Below are positions 48,493 through 58,012 of a stretch of 64,000 bases of DNA, one piece after another. Source of the DNA: PALSA-894 sp963828625 (GTDB lineage: Bacteria > Pseudomonadota > Alphaproteobacteria > Rhizobiales > Xanthobacteraceae); assembly GCA_963828625.1 (NCBI GenBank), contig CAWHEX010000002.1:372001-436000 (forward strand), in the 5' to 3' direction. The notes beneath the pieces are model-generated. The model saw only the letters and a program-made list of their open reading frames with translations, ran no database searches and was not told the DNA's origin. Numbering within the stretch: position 1 is the stretch's first letter; every line of letters starts with the position of its first letter. The translations under genes and the position numbers were made by a program.

Positions 48493-49668
48493 CTAGATCG
48501 ACGCCGCGGCGTTCAGAGCCTCTCGCTCGGCGTCGTAGTCCCAGACCCAGGCGCGCTCCTGAGCCTGAATGGAGAGCTGCCGGTTCCTCTCTTCCAAATC
48601 GTGCCCCGACGCGTCATAGCGTGCGCCATTGACGCGCGAGCTGCGCTGGACGCGTGCACATCGCTCGCGCCGCAAGACTTCATAGGCTTTCAACGCGTCG
48701 GGGGCGGCCGACGGCGCGGCGCAGCTTAATACAGCGGCGAGCGTGACCGCATCCTCGATCGCCTGATTTGCCCCTTGGCCGCTGTGCGGCAGCATCGGAT
48801 GCGCCGCATCACCGAGCAGCGTCAGGCGTCCGGCGGTCCAGACCGGGAGCGGCTCGCGATCGTAGAGGCCCCAGCGAAAAGTACTCGCGATCTGCGAAAT
48901 GATGGTTTCGACCTTCGGGTCGAAGCCGGAAAATTCGCGGGCGAACGTGCGCGGATCGCCGGGCGCCGACCATGACTCCTTCATCTGCTCGTCGGTCGGC
49001 ACCACGCCGACGCAGTTGACAAGTTCACCCGCGCGCACCGGATAGGCCAGAAAATGCCGGCCCGCGCCGAGCCAGTTACGCATGGCGCCTGCGGACCATG
49101 CAACGGCGCGCGCCGGTACGGTGCCGCGGTACGCGACCGATCCCGAGAACACCGGAGCGGACGGCGCCACGACATACTGTTGCAGTTTTGAATGGATGCC
49201 GTCCGCCGCGACGACGACATCAGCCTCCACGCGCACGCCGTTTGCGAAGACGATGACCGCCCCGCGCTCGTCCTGCTCGAACCCAATGCACCTGTGGCCG
49301 ATCTTGACGATGTCGCCCGGTAGTCTTGCGGCGAGCATCCCAAGAAGATCTGCGCGGTGAATTCCATAGAACTCGATCCGGTCCGCGAGGTCGGCGGGCC
49401 ACATCGATGCCGCATAGGAGCCGTCTGCGTGGAGAAACTGCGGATCGAGCCATCGCGCGCCCAGCCGGGTCACCTCGTCGCCGAAGCCGAGTCGGCCCAG
49501 CATGCGGATGCCGTTCGGCTGCAGCGCGACGCCGGCGCCGACTTCGGTGAGTGCCGCCGCCTGTTCGTACACGCGCACTGCGATGCCGCGCTGAAGCAAG
49601 GCATTGGCCGTCGCCAGACCGCCGATCCCGCCGCCGACGATGACCACACGAAGCGGATTCGGGCTCAT
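48493..49668 (-). CDS. FAD-dependent aromatic-ring monooxygenase
   Basis: 391 residues of the flavoprotein monooxygenase family that includes salicylate and 3-hydroxybenzoate hydroxylases. FAD site RVVIVGGGIGGLATANALLQ, the DG motif region VVAADGIHSKLQQYV and GD motif LLGDAAHPMLPHSGQGANQA. Co-transcribed with the TctC gene 27 bp upstream; a LysR gene diverges from that pair. This suggests uptake and hydroxylation of an aromatic acid, substrate unknown. Confidence 0.9.
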   Translation of the reverse strand: MSPNPLRVVIVGGGIGGLATANALLQRGIAVRVYEQAAALTEVGAGVALQPNGIRMLGRLGFGDEVTRLGARWLDPQFLHADGSYAASMWPADLADRIEFYGIHRADLLGMLAARLPGDIVKIGHRCIGFEQDERGAVIVFANGVRVEADVVVAADGIHSKLQQYVVAPSAPVFSGSVAYRGTVPARAVAWSAGAMRNWLGAGRHFLAYPVRAGELVNCVGVVPTDEQMKESWSAPGDPRTFAREFSGFDPKVETIISQIASTFRWGLYDREPLPVWTAGRLTLLGDAAHPMLPHSGQGANQAIEDAVTLAAVLSCAAPSAAPDALKAYEVLRRERCARVQRSSRVNGARYDASGHDLEERNRQLSIQAQERAWVWDYDAEREALNAAASI

Positions 49669-49695
49669 GGCAAACGTCTCTGCTTCGGCGGCGCG

Positions 49696-50661
49696 TTATT
49701 GCGCGCCCTTGAGGTCCGATGCGGCAACGACGCGTGCCCAGTGCTCGAACTCGGTGCGCTGGATCTGTCGAAGTGCGTCGGCCGTTGTTCCGGTCGGGCG
49801 AAAGCCGGTTGCCAGGATTCTTGTTCGCAGATCGGGATCGTGGGTGATCGCGATGATCTGCGCTTCGAGTTTCCTGATCGCGTCGAGCGGCGTTCGCGCG
49901 GGCGCGTACAGCGCGTACCAGCCCGTTGCGTCGATATCGGCGCCGCTTTCCTGGAACGTCGGGACACCGGGCAGAGCCGGTGATCTTTGGGTGCCGCCGG
50001 TCGCAAGGATGCGGATTTTTCCGCTCGCGTGATGCTCGATCAGCTCCGCGCTCGCCGCGAAGTGCGCCGGAATGCGTCCGGTAAACAGGTCGGGCAGCGC
50101 GGTGGCGGTGCCGCGGTAGGCGGCGTGCCGCAGGTCAAGGCCCAGCGCACGCGCGAATTCCAATGCGACGAGATGAGGCCCCGTCCCGACCCCGGGCGAG
50201 CCGTATATCGCCTGCTCGGGGTTCGCCTTGTACCAGTCGACCAGCTCGCGCAGCGAGCGGACCGGAGAGTTCGCCGCGACAGCCACCGCCTGATCGAACG
50301 CAACGACTTGGGAGATCGGTGCGAAGTCGGCGAATGGATCATAGCCGACGTCTGTCGCCAGATGCGGCTGGATCGTCAGCTGCGAGGATACGGCAAACAG
50401 CACGACCGAGCCGTCGGCCGGCGCATCCTTCACGGCGCGTGCGCCGATACGCCCGGCGGCGCCGGATTTATTTTCGACGATGACCGAGCGGCGCAGATCG
50501 CGTTGCAGGCGATCCGCGATGAGCCGTGCGACCGCGTCGGCCGCGCCGCCAGCGGGAAACGCATAGACGATCTTGAGAGGTTGCTCCTGCGCGCCGCCCG
50601 TCGCCGGGAATGCGATCAACGCGCTTACACCAGCAAGGACTGCACGGCGTGAGATCATCAT
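49696..50661 (-). CDS. Bug-family (TctC) tricarboxylate-type binding protein
   Basis: 321-residue periplasmic binding protein. Signal SRRAVLAGVSALIAFPATGG, then KIVYAFPAGGAADAVARLIA, VIVENKSGAAGRIGARAVKD, VGTGPHLVALEFAR and LPGVPTFQESGADIDATGWY, the standard Bug pattern. The membrane proteins TctA and TctB are not encoded nearby, as is common for this expanded family. Operon with the monooxygenase and divergent from a LysR gene. Confidence 0.92.
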   Translation of the reverse strand: MMISRRAVLAGVSALIAFPATGGAQEQPLKIVYAFPAGGAADAVARLIADRLQRDLRRSVIVENKSGAAGRIGARAVKDAPADGSVVLFAVSSQLTIQPHLATDVGYDPFADFAPISQVVAFDQAVAVAANSPVRSLRELVDWYKANPEQAIYGSPGVGTGPHLVALEFARALGLDLRHAAYRGTATALPDLFTGRIPAHFAASAELIEHHASGKIRILATGGTQRSPALPGVPTFQESGADIDATGWYALYAPARTPLDAIRKLEAQIIAITHDPDLRTRILATGFRPTGTTADALRQIQRTEFEHWARVVAASDLKGAQ

Positions 50662-50751
50662 GGCTGTTCTCCCGGATTTGACTCAGCCACTGTCCGACAA
50701 ACCGGCTATAATGAGAATTCGTATTTCGTTATCTGGCTATAACGGTAGGTG
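50662..50751. promoter_or_regulatory. Divergent promoter region between TctC and LysR genes
   Basis: 90 bp between divergent genes. ggctataa occurs twice (about 50703 and 50735), and the AT-rich stretch ataatgagaattcgtatttc between them would suit promoters in both directions and a LysR site. No exact operator is claimed. Confidence 0.4.
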
Positions 50752-51690
50752 ATGGCCATGAATTGGGACGATCGCATCGGACGGCGGCTGCGGCTGAAGG
50801 ATCTGCACACCCTGCAGATGGTGGCGGAAGCCGGCAGCATGGCCAAGGCATCGCAGCATCTCGCCTTGTCGCAGCCCGCGATCTCGAAAGCCATCTCCGA
50901 CATGGAGCACACACTCGGCGCGCCGCTGCTCGACCGGTCGGCGCAGGGGGTCACGCTGACCGAACACGGCCGCGTTCTGGTCGCGCGCACGCGGGTCGTC
51001 TTCGACGAGGTGAAGCAGGGCATAAAGGAGATCGAGCATCTGTCCGATCCGACCCAGGGCGAAGTGCGGATCGGCACCATCGAGCCGGTCGGCGCCGTTC
51101 TGTCGGAAATCATCTGTCGGATAACGTCGCGCTATCCGCGGATCAGCTTCCAGGTCACCGTCGGGGACACGGACATGCTGGTGCGCAAGTTGCGCGAGCG
51201 CGCACTCGATGTCGTGCTCACGCGCTGGAACGCGCTCACGCAGGCCGACGACCTGACGGCGGAGACTCTCTACCGTTCAATACTCGCCGTCATGGCCGAC
51301 AAGGATCATCCGCTGGCGGCGAGACGACGCCTCGCACTCGCGGACCTCATGCAAGAACAGTGGACGCTCTCCCCGCCGGATACGTTTCTCGGGCGCGTCG
51401 TTGCAGATCTGTTCGAGCGCCGAAAGCTGCCGCTGCCGCGAAACACCGTCACCACCACGTCGATCTTCATGCGCCTCAATCTCATGGCGAGCGGCCGGTT
51501 TCTAAGCATCCTGCCTACGACGCTACTCCGGAATCGGTCGAACAAGGCGTGGCTGCGCGAAATCCGGGTCGATCTTGGTGACAGCAGCGGCCCGATCGCC
51601 GCAATTACGATCAAGAACCGGCGGAGCAGCGGCGCCGTTAAATTGTTTCAGGACGCGAGCCGTGCATTTTGCAAGGAGTTTCGAAGTTAG
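50752..51690 (+). CDS. LysR-family regulator
   Basis: 312 residues. N-terminal HTH (LRLKDLHTLQMVAEAGSMAK, ASQHLALSQPAISKAISDME, RSAQGVTLTEHG) and a LysR substrate-binding domain (GEVRIGTIEPVGAVLSEIIC). ATG 50752 or 50758 is the start. It is divergent from the TctC-monooxygenase operon, so it most likely controls uptake and hydroxylation there in response to the substrate. Confidence 0.93.
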   Translation: MAMNWDDRIGRRLRLKDLHTLQMVAEAGSMAKASQHLALSQPAISKAISDMEHTLGAPLLDRSAQGVTLTEHGRVLVARTRVVFDEVKQGIKEIEHLSDPTQGEVRIGTIEPVGAVLSEIICRITSRYPRISFQVTVGDTDMLVRKLRERALDVVLTRWNALTQADDLTAETLYRSILAVMADKDHPLAARRRLALADLMQEQWTLSPPDTFLGRVVADLFERRKLPLPRNTVTTTSIFMRLNLMASGRFLSILPTTLLRNRSNKAWLREIRVDLGDSSGPIAAITIKNRRSSGAVKLFQDASRAFCKEFRS

Positions 51691-51757
51691 GCTGTGCGTG
51701 TTTGCTTGGGCGAGAAGCTGTCAACGAGAGGCACTCGGATCTCCCGTGCGGACGCCA

Positions 51758-52681
51758 TCAATCCACCGCGGCGCTTCTTACAATCTTGACGAATTGCTTC
51801 ACGATCGCTGAGGGGTCGCCGCGGCGCGACGCCAGGCTAAGTCGCGCGGTTGGTGGTGCAGCCGCCCTGACGCGCCGATACGTGACGCCCTCGACATTCA
51901 TGCGCTGGAGCGAGGCCGGCACAAAAGTCACGCCAAGCCCCGCCGCGACCAGGCTGAGCGTTGAGCCGATACGCGGCGCCTGCTGCGACGACGCCCCGAG
52001 ATTTCCGACATTGGGATTGAACCCGGCCGCGTGACAGGTCGCGATGATCGTGTCGTACATGCCAGTACCTGGCGGGCCGTAAAGAATGAAGCTCTCGGCG
52101 GCGAGCCGTTTGATCGGAATCGCCGCGTCCCGTCCGCCTTTGGCCAGCGGGTGTCCGCTCGGCAGCGCCACCACCATAGGCTCGTCGAGCAGCGGCACGA
52201 TCGCGAGACCTTCGGGGTCGGCTGGCGCTGTACGGATGAACGCGACGTCGGTCTGCCCGTTTCGCAGGCGCTCGAGCAATTCGTTGCTAAGGCATTCCTC
52301 CAGCGTCAGCGAGACCTTGGGACACGCCACGCTGAACGCTCGGATCGCGCGCGGCACGAGCGGATGCATTGATGAGGTCGATGTGACCCCGACGCACATT
52401 CGCCCCTGCTCGCCACGCGCCGTACGGCGCGTCGCGTCGACGGCACGATCGAGTTGCGCGAGGGTCGCGCGCGCATCGTCAAGGAAGGCGGCGCCCGCGT
52501 CCGTCAGCTCCACGCCACGCGCCTTGCGGTGGAAGAGCTGGACGTCGAGTTCGCGTTCGATCGCCTTGATCTGCTGGCTAAGCGGCGGCTGCTGCATGCC
52601 GAGCCGTTCAGCAGCGCGGGTGATGTGGCCCTCTTCAGCCACGGCGATGAAGTAGCGCAGGTGCCGCAATTCCATTGCCAT
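51758..52681 (-). CDS. LysR-family regulator
   Basis: 307 residues. MELRHLRYFIAVAEEGHITR and RLGMQQPPLSQQIKAIEREL are the HTH of the CatR/BenM-like LysR group that controls aromatic catabolism. It is divergent from the TctC gene at 52777, which is a likely target. ATG 52681 or 52675 is the start. Confidence 0.92.
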   Translation of the reverse strand: MAMELRHLRYFIAVAEEGHITRAAERLGMQQPPLSQQIKAIERELDVQLFHRKARGVELTDAGAAFLDDARATLAQLDRAVDATRRTARGEQGRMCVGVTSTSSMHPLVPRAIRAFSVACPKVSLTLEECLSNELLERLRNGQTDVAFIRTAPADPEGLAIVPLLDEPMVVALPSGHPLAKGGRDAAIPIKRLAAESFILYGPPGTGMYDTIIATCHAAGFNPNVGNLGASSQQAPRIGSTLSLVAAGLGVTFVPASLQRMNVEGVTYRRVRAAAPPTARLSLASRRGDPSAIVKQFVKIVRSAAVD

Positions 52682-52776
52682 ATCCAGAAAGTATGGATTT
52701 TGCCTGTCTCATATTATGGCTCGCTGGTTCGCGAAACGCTATGGCTGGGGAGACAGAAGACAGATTGGGGTGCCAA

Positions 52777-53758
52777 ATGACACTGACCCGCCGACATTTG
52801 CTGACCGCATCGTGCGCCGGCGTCGCCGCCCTTGCGGCGCCAAAGCTGGCAAGCGCGGAGGTCTATCCGGCAAAGCCTGTCCGGGTTGTCGTTCCCTTCG
52901 CGGCCGGCGGCCCGAACGACCTGGTCGCCCGCATCATCGCACAAGGCCTTTCCGAGAGCCTCGGCAAGCAGTTCTATGTCGAGAACATCGGCGGGGCCGG
53001 TGGCAATGTCGGCACGGGTCAGGCGGCGCGTGCCGCACCGGACGGCTACACGATCATCACGGTCGCGCCGAGCTATGCCGCCAATCCCGCGCTATTCGGC
53101 AGCGTGCCGTACGATCCGGTGAAGAGCTTCGATGCCGTGACCGTCGCGGCGACTGCTCCGACGGTGCTCACCGTGCATCCATCCGTTCCGGCGAACAGCG
53201 TCGCCGAGCTGATCGCCGCCATCAAGGCGACGCCGGGCAAGTACAGCTATGCGTCGCCCGGTGCCGGAACGCCGCCGCATCTCCTTGGCGAGCTGTTCCG
53301 CCTGTCGCTGCAGCTCGACATGGTGCATGTGCCGTTCAGCAGCGGCGGCCAGGCGATCGGATCGACGCTTGCGGGTCATACGCCAATCTCGTTCGGTGCG
53401 CTGCCGCCCGCCGTGCAGCACGTGAAGGAGGGCAAGCTGCGTGCACTTGCGATCACCTCCGCGGCAGCCGCGGATGCGCTGGCCGGAGTGCCGACGATCG
53501 CGCAGGCCGGCTATCCTGATATCGCGGCCGACATCTGGACCGCCGTGCTTGTGCCGGCCGGCACCCCGAAGGAGATTGCGGCGCTGCTCCAGCGCGAGAT
53601 CGCCAAGATCATTGCCCGGCCGGACGTCAGGGAGCGCATGGCGGCGCTTGGGCTATCAGCCGGTAGGAAATACGCCCGACGAATGCGCGAAGCACATCGC
53701 GACCGAAGCCACACGCTGGGCGAAAGTCATCCGCGAGGCCGGGATCAAGGTTCAATGA
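52777..53758 (+). CDS. Bug-family (TctC) binding protein (frame broken)
   Basis: 326 residues after reconstruction. Signal TRRHLLTASCAGVAALAAPK, mature RVVVPFAAGGPNDLVARIIA, YVENIGGAGGNVGTGQAARA, HVPFSSGGQAIGSTLAGHTP. The frame shifts near 53651: removing one G from cttgggctatc gives LGYQPVGNTPDECAKHIATE, the family C-terminus. The span is 327 codons plus one base. No TctAB nearby. It is followed at 4 bp by a methyltransferase gene. Confidence 0.88.
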
Positions 53759-53761
53759 CGC

Positions 53762-54598
53762 GTGGAAGGCACGGCACAGGCGAACGTCGCCGATCACTAC
53801 GCGAACAGCAGCCTCGTTGCGGCGATCCGCGACGGCCTCACCCGTCTGGGCAAGACCGAGAGCACGGTCACGGCCGAGGATCTGGCGCCGGTCGACGAGT
53901 TTCATATCGGCGGGCGAGCGTCGACTTCGGATCTCGCGCGGCAACTTGAACTAACCGCGGAGGACCACGTGCTGGACGTGGGGTGCGGCCTCGGAGGGGC
54001 CGCGCGCCAGATCGCGGGCCAGTATGGCTGCCGGGTGACCGGCATCGATCTCACGCAGGACTACGTCGAAGCGGGCAACGTGCTTTCCGGCTGGCTGAGC
54101 CTCAGCGACCGCGTGAGGCTGCAGCAGGGTAACGCGCTGGCGCTCCCTTTCGCAGACGGATCGTTCACCGCCGCCTATATGCTGCACGTCGGCATGAACA
54201 TCGCGGACAAGAAAACTCTGTTCGCGGGCGTCGCGCGCGTGCTGCGCGCTGGCGCACGTTTCGGCGTCTACGATGTGATGCGCACAGGCGATGGTGAGTT
54301 CACCTATCCGCTGCCTTGGGCTGCCAATGCGGACGCGAACGCGATCGCACGGCCTCAACACTATCGGGACGCGCTCGCTGACGCTGGATTCGAGATTCTG
54401 TCGGAGCGCGAATGCCGCGATGTCGCCGTCGCCTACTTCGGGCGGCAGCGCGCCCAGATGTCGGCGGCAGGCGGGCCACCGCCGCTCGGCGTTCACACTT
54501 TGATGGGCACGCGCCGGCCAGAGCTCGTCCGCAACATGACCGACAACATCACAGCCGGCCGGATCGCTCCGGTTGAAATTATCGCCCGGAAAAAGTGA
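53762..54598 (+). CDS. SAM-dependent methyltransferase
   Basis: 278 residues from GTG 53762. SAM motif I HVLDVGCGLGGAARQIAGQY, then GIDLTQDYVEAGNVLSGWLS and YMLHVGMNIADKKTLFAGVA; related to the UbiE/sarcosine-dimethylglycine methyltransferase type. Lies 3 bp after the restored stop of the TctC gene, so it is part of the same operon. Its target is unknown. Confidence 0.87.
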   Translation: MEGTAQANVADHYANSSLVAAIRDGLTRLGKTESTVTAEDLAPVDEFHIGGRASTSDLARQLELTAEDHVLDVGCGLGGAARQIAGQYGCRVTGIDLTQDYVEAGNVLSGWLSLSDRVRLQQGNALALPFADGSFTAAYMLHVGMNIADKKTLFAGVARVLRAGARFGVYDVMRTGDGEFTYPLPWAANADANAIARPQHYRDALADAGFEILSERECRDVAVAYFGRQRAQMSAAGGPPPLGVHTLMGTRRPELVRNMTDNITAGRIAPVEIIARKK

Positions 54599-54624
54599 CT
54601 GACGTCCGTCATTGAACGGCGCCG

Positions 54625-54744
54625 CAAGGTCGGCACGGTGAAGAAAGTGCCGGCCGACTGGTGCGATCTGTTCATGCCCGAGGTGCACGGGCTGTCGGGG
54701 AGCCAGGGCGCCTACATGGGCGCGCCGTCTGTCCTTTCGCAAAA
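54625..54744 (+). pseudogene. Remnant: duplicated 3' end of a binding-protein gene
   Basis: The 120 bases match 48364-48483 at about 90% identity, including 26 codons of the NMT1-like gene's end (KVGTVKKVPADW, then DLFMPEVHGLSG) and part of its downstream spacer (ctttcgcaaaa). The stop of the original copy is changed (tag to cag). The rest of the gene is missing, so this is the relic of a paralogue or of a recombination. Confidence 0.8.
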
Positions 54745-54800
54745 AGCTGACATCTCGTGCGGCAATCCGCATGTCAGCTTTGGGCCACTATCGGACAGAA
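54743..54800. repeat. Inverted-repeat element after the remnant
   Basis: AAAGCTGACAT (54743-54753) and ATGTCAGCTTT (54771-54781) are perfect 11-base arms around a 17-base loop. In one frame the sequence reads KADISCGNPHVSFGPLSD, resembling a peptide (KADI...HVRFGP) that recurs in annotations of Bradyrhizobium-like genomes because of a dispersed repeat. That resemblance is from memory. Confidence 0.55.
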
Positions 54801-54871
54801 CCACCCGCGGCCGAACGCCCCGCTCCGTCACGCGGAGCGGGGCCGCCTAGGAGGAGCGACGCCCAGAGTCA

Positions 54872-55698
54872 TCACCGACGGGGGGGCACTTCCATGCCCT
54901 TCGCCCTGATGATGGCGGTGGCCTCTGGTGTCGCAAGATACTTGATCAGGGCCTTGGCAGCGTCAGGTTCCTTGGCAGCGGCGCTGACGCCTCCCGTGTT
55001 CACGAGCCAGTTCTCCAACTCTCCGGGCAGGGGACCGACAATCTGCACGCCCTTGGTGGACAGGAGTGTGGGGATGCCAGCAATTGCGAGCTCGACTTCT
55101 CCCGCGGCGAGGGCCGGCGCAACGCGCGCGAGAGGATTCGGCTTGAGCTTGCTCTTCACCTGCTCGGCGATGCCAAGGCGCTCGAGCGCCTGGGAAAAAT
55201 GCCTGCCGTACAAAGCGTCTGGCGTATAGGTGAATGAGTTTACGCTGAGCAGCGTCTTCTTGAAGGCGTCAACCGAACTGATGTCTGGCTTGGGCGCACC
55301 TTCGCGCACCCCCACGCCTATGGCGGCGCGGACGATGTCCGCACGCGTATCGCCAGCAATCTTGCCTTGCTTGATAAGTTCATCCACTTCGGACGCATCG
55401 ATGATGACAAGGTCGAACGCTTCACCGGCCTCGATCTGCTTTCTAAAGGTTGTGCCTGCCCCGTACTCGATGACGATCTTGTGTCCCGTGGCGCGTTCAA
55501 ATTGAGGGAGAAGCTCCCCGAAGGCACCCCTCATCGCGGCGCCGGACATGACTTTGACGTCGGCAGCGTTCGCCGCGACGCCTTGCGCTAACAGCGCGAG
55601 AAGGCGAATTTTGCCGCGAGCAGATGCAGGAATTTTCGTCGAGAGCGCTTGCCGGGGCCGTGCTCTTGTCCTGAGAGATGGCTGACGAGGTTGTTCAT
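54872..55698 (-). CDS. Molybdate-type periplasmic binding protein, N-terminal region uncertain
   Basis: The ModA-like domain (VMSGAAMRGAFGELLPQFER, FDLVIIDASEVDELIKQGKI, PLPGELENWLVNTGGVSAAA, YLATPEATAIIRAKG) is intact from 55549 to the stop at 54872, preceded in frame by the end of a signal peptide (LLALLAQGVAANAADVK). No start codon fits that frame. ATG 55698, with an excellent ribosome site (GGAGGAG), begins another frame (SRRKFLHLLAAK) that joins if one A is added in the A4 run near 55605. It may be a chimera of two signal peptides. The ligand is unknown. Confidence 0.7.
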
Positions 55699-55816
55699 GG
55701 TCTCCTCCACATGCAAGCCTGCGGCATAGCGTTTTTCACGTCTGGCCGGCTTGGACTGGGCGGGAATACCACTGGGACTGGACGGGACTGTTACCCTCCG
55801 GGTGCCGCCGCCGGAC

Positions 55817-56791
55817 TCAATCCACCGTGATGCCGCTCGCCTTGATCGGAACGGTCCATTTCGCGATGTCGTCTTTGAGAAAGCGGGCGAGATAATCCGG
55901 GCTGCGCCGCTCCGGAGCGACGACGTCGATACCGAGGGCGCGCAGCCGGTCGCGAAACGATGGCGTATCCAGCGCCGCGAGCGCCGTGTCGTGGAGCTTC
56001 TGCACGATCGATGACGGTGTGCCTTTCGGGAGAAAGAGCCCATACCAGTTGGCTGTGTCGAGATTGGCGAGGCCCTGCTCGTCGGCGGTGCGGACATCGG
56101 GAAGCATCGGCGAACGCGAAGGCGAGAGGATCGCGATCGCCTTCACGTTCCCCGCCTGAACATGCGGCACCGCTGTCACGATGATGTCGCAGAAGTAGTC
56201 GATGCGGCCGCCCATCAGGTCCTGCATCGCCGGTCCGTTGCCGCGGTAAGGCACGTGCGTGGCCTCCGCCCCGATGGCAAGGTTGAGCATCACGCATCCG
56301 AGGTGCGTCGAGGAGCCTGCACCCGAGGAGCCGAAGCTCGCGGTCTTGCTCGCCTTCACATGCCGCATGAAATCCTGCAGGCCATCGCCCGGCAGGTCCT
56401 TGCGCGCCATCAGCACCAGAGATTGCTCGGTCAGCAATGCGACCGGCGTGAAGTCGGTGACCGAATTGAAGAGCGGCTTCTTGTAGAGGATCTGGTTGAA
56501 GACCAGATTGCCGCTGCCTCCGAAGAGGACCTGATAGCCATCGGGCGGTGCGTTCGCCACACGGTTCGCGCCGGTCATGCCGCCTGCGCCCGCAACGTTC
56601 TCGACGATGATCTGGCGGCCGAGGCGTTCGCTCATCTGCTGCGCGAACAGGCGTCCGACGACATCGGTCGGACCTCCGGCCCCGTATGGCACGACCAGCG
56701 TTATCGGCCGTGCGGGCCAGTCCTCGGCGCGAGCGGTCCCGCAGGCGATGAGGATAGCGGCCAGAACGATCCGCATCCTGTAGCGGCGCAT
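55817..56791 (-). CDS. Bug-family (TctC) binding protein
   Basis: 324 residues. Signal RIVLAAILIACGTARAED, then ITLVVPYGAGGPTDVVGRLF, IIVENVAGAGGMTGANRVAN and HVPYRGNGPAMQDLMGGRID. ATG 56791 has a GGGAGA ribosome site; ATG 56776 is another choice. It is divergent from an AraC-family gene that probably controls it. Third orphan Bug protein in 7 kb. Confidence 0.9.
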   Translation of the reverse strand: MRRYRMRIVLAAILIACGTARAEDWPARPITLVVPYGAGGPTDVVGRLFAQQMSERLGRQIIVENVAGAGGMTGANRVANAPPDGYQVLFGGSGNLVFNQILYKKPLFNSVTDFTPVALLTEQSLVLMARKDLPGDGLQDFMRHVKASKTASFGSSGAGSSTHLGCVMLNLAIGAEATHVPYRGNGPAMQDLMGGRIDYFCDIIVTAVPHVQAGNVKAIAILSPSRSPMLPDVRTADEQGLANLDTANWYGLFLPKGTPSSIVQKLHDTALAALDTPSFRDRLRALGIDVVAPERRSPDYLARFLKDDIAKWTVPIKASGITVD

Positions 56792-56955
56792 TCGACATCT
56801 CCCATGGCTCATAAATGCTATCATGGCGGCATCCACCGGGCTTGGACCCCACGGGAATGGACCCGGACTGGACGGGACTCCGTACTGATTGTTACCCTCC
56901 GCGAAGTGCCTCCGCTGAAGATCGGCGATGGGAGAGCGGGACGACGCAACACGAC

Positions 56956-57897
56956 ATGGCCCAACCTGCCGTAAATGCCCTGCGTGTAAAAGCACATGGC
57001 GATGCCGTGCGAACCCTCCAGGACCAAGGCTTGACCTGGGTAGGGTTCGATCCAATTCCGGACCTTGTCTGCGATATCGACTTCGGCATTCGCCAACTGC
57101 CCGAGCTTGGCCTGCTATCCGGAACCGTGCGGGGTGTGCGACACGTGCATGCGCATCGCGATAGCGGTGATGGGAACGACGATTTCAGCCTTCATCTGAA
57201 CGTAAGCGGGCTCAGCACGGTGGTGAGCCGCCGCGGGGAGACGACCCTGCGAGATGGCGACGCCATGCTGCTGCGCTATTCGGCCGGCCGGACGATCAGC
57301 AGGCCGGCGCTTGTTGACCATCGCGTCATCCGACTACCCCGTGCGTCGCTGCGCCCGCTGGTGCACGACATCGATGATGCCGTTCTGCGCCCAATTCCAC
57401 GCGGCACGGGCATGTTGAACCTGTTGAAAGGTTACGCGGACGCATTGTTCGATGATCCGGTGCTCAGCGCGCCAGATGTGCGGCAATTGCTGGTGACCCA
57501 ACTTTGCGATCTCGTCGCTGTCACCATGGGCGCAACCAGGGATGCGGCCGCCGTCGCCGAGGGTCGCGGCATCCGCGCGGCCCGCCTACGCGCGATCAAG
57601 ACCGACATCGAAGCCAATCTGGCTCTTGGAGATATCTCCGCCGCGTCCATCGCTCGGCGGCAGAACGTGTCGGACAGTTACATCCGCAAGCTGTTCGAGG
57701 GTGAGCAAACTTCATTCTCGGAATTCGTGCTTAAACGCCGCCTCGTCCGCGTCCATCGCTTGCTTATGGATCCACGCCGGGTCAACCAAAGCATCGCTTC
57801 GCTTGCCTTCGAGGTTGGGTTCGGAGACTTGTCGTATTTCAACCGGGCCTTCAAGCGCTTCTACGGCGCCACTCCGTCGGAGATCAGAAGTCGCTGA
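56956..57897 (+). CDS. AraC-family transcriptional regulator
   Basis: 313 residues. N-terminal AraC_binding_2-like sensor domain and a C-terminal double HTH (GDISAASIARRQNVSDSYIR, FEVGFGDLSYFNRAFKRFYG, ending ATPSEIRSR). ATG 56956 was chosen; the frame is open upstream but the earlier residues do not look protein-like. Divergent from the TctC gene at 55817, so likely its regulator. Confidence 0.88.
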   Translation: MAQPAVNALRVKAHGDAVRTLQDQGLTWVGFDPIPDLVCDIDFGIRQLPELGLLSGTVRGVRHVHAHRDSGDGNDDFSLHLNVSGLSTVVSRRGETTLRDGDAMLLRYSAGRTISRPALVDHRVIRLPRASLRPLVHDIDDAVLRPIPRGTGMLNLLKGYADALFDDPVLSAPDVRQLLVTQLCDLVAVTMGATRDAAAVAEGRGIRAARLRAIKTDIEANLALGDISAASIARRQNVSDSYIRKLFEGEQTSFSEFVLKRRLVRVHRLLMDPRRVNQSIASLAFEVGFGDLSYFNRAFKRFYGATPSEIRSR

Positions 57898-57972
57898 CGG
57901 CGCGCGCGGATCAATCAAGTATCTCGTTTGGGTCGGAAGCAGACACTGGCTTTCGCCTGAGCCAACGCCGCT

Positions 57973-58009
57973 CTGTTCATGCCCGAAGCGCACGGGCTGT
58001 CGGGGAGCT
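57973..58009 (+). repeat. Third, short copy of the binding-protein gene tail
   Basis: ctgttcatgcccgaagcgca continuing cgggctgtcggggagct matches 54668-54704 at 34 of 37 bases and also the 3' end of the gene at 47435-48445. It abuts the stop of the small zinc-binding gene at 58013. Confidence 0.65.
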
Positions 58010-58012
58010 GAG

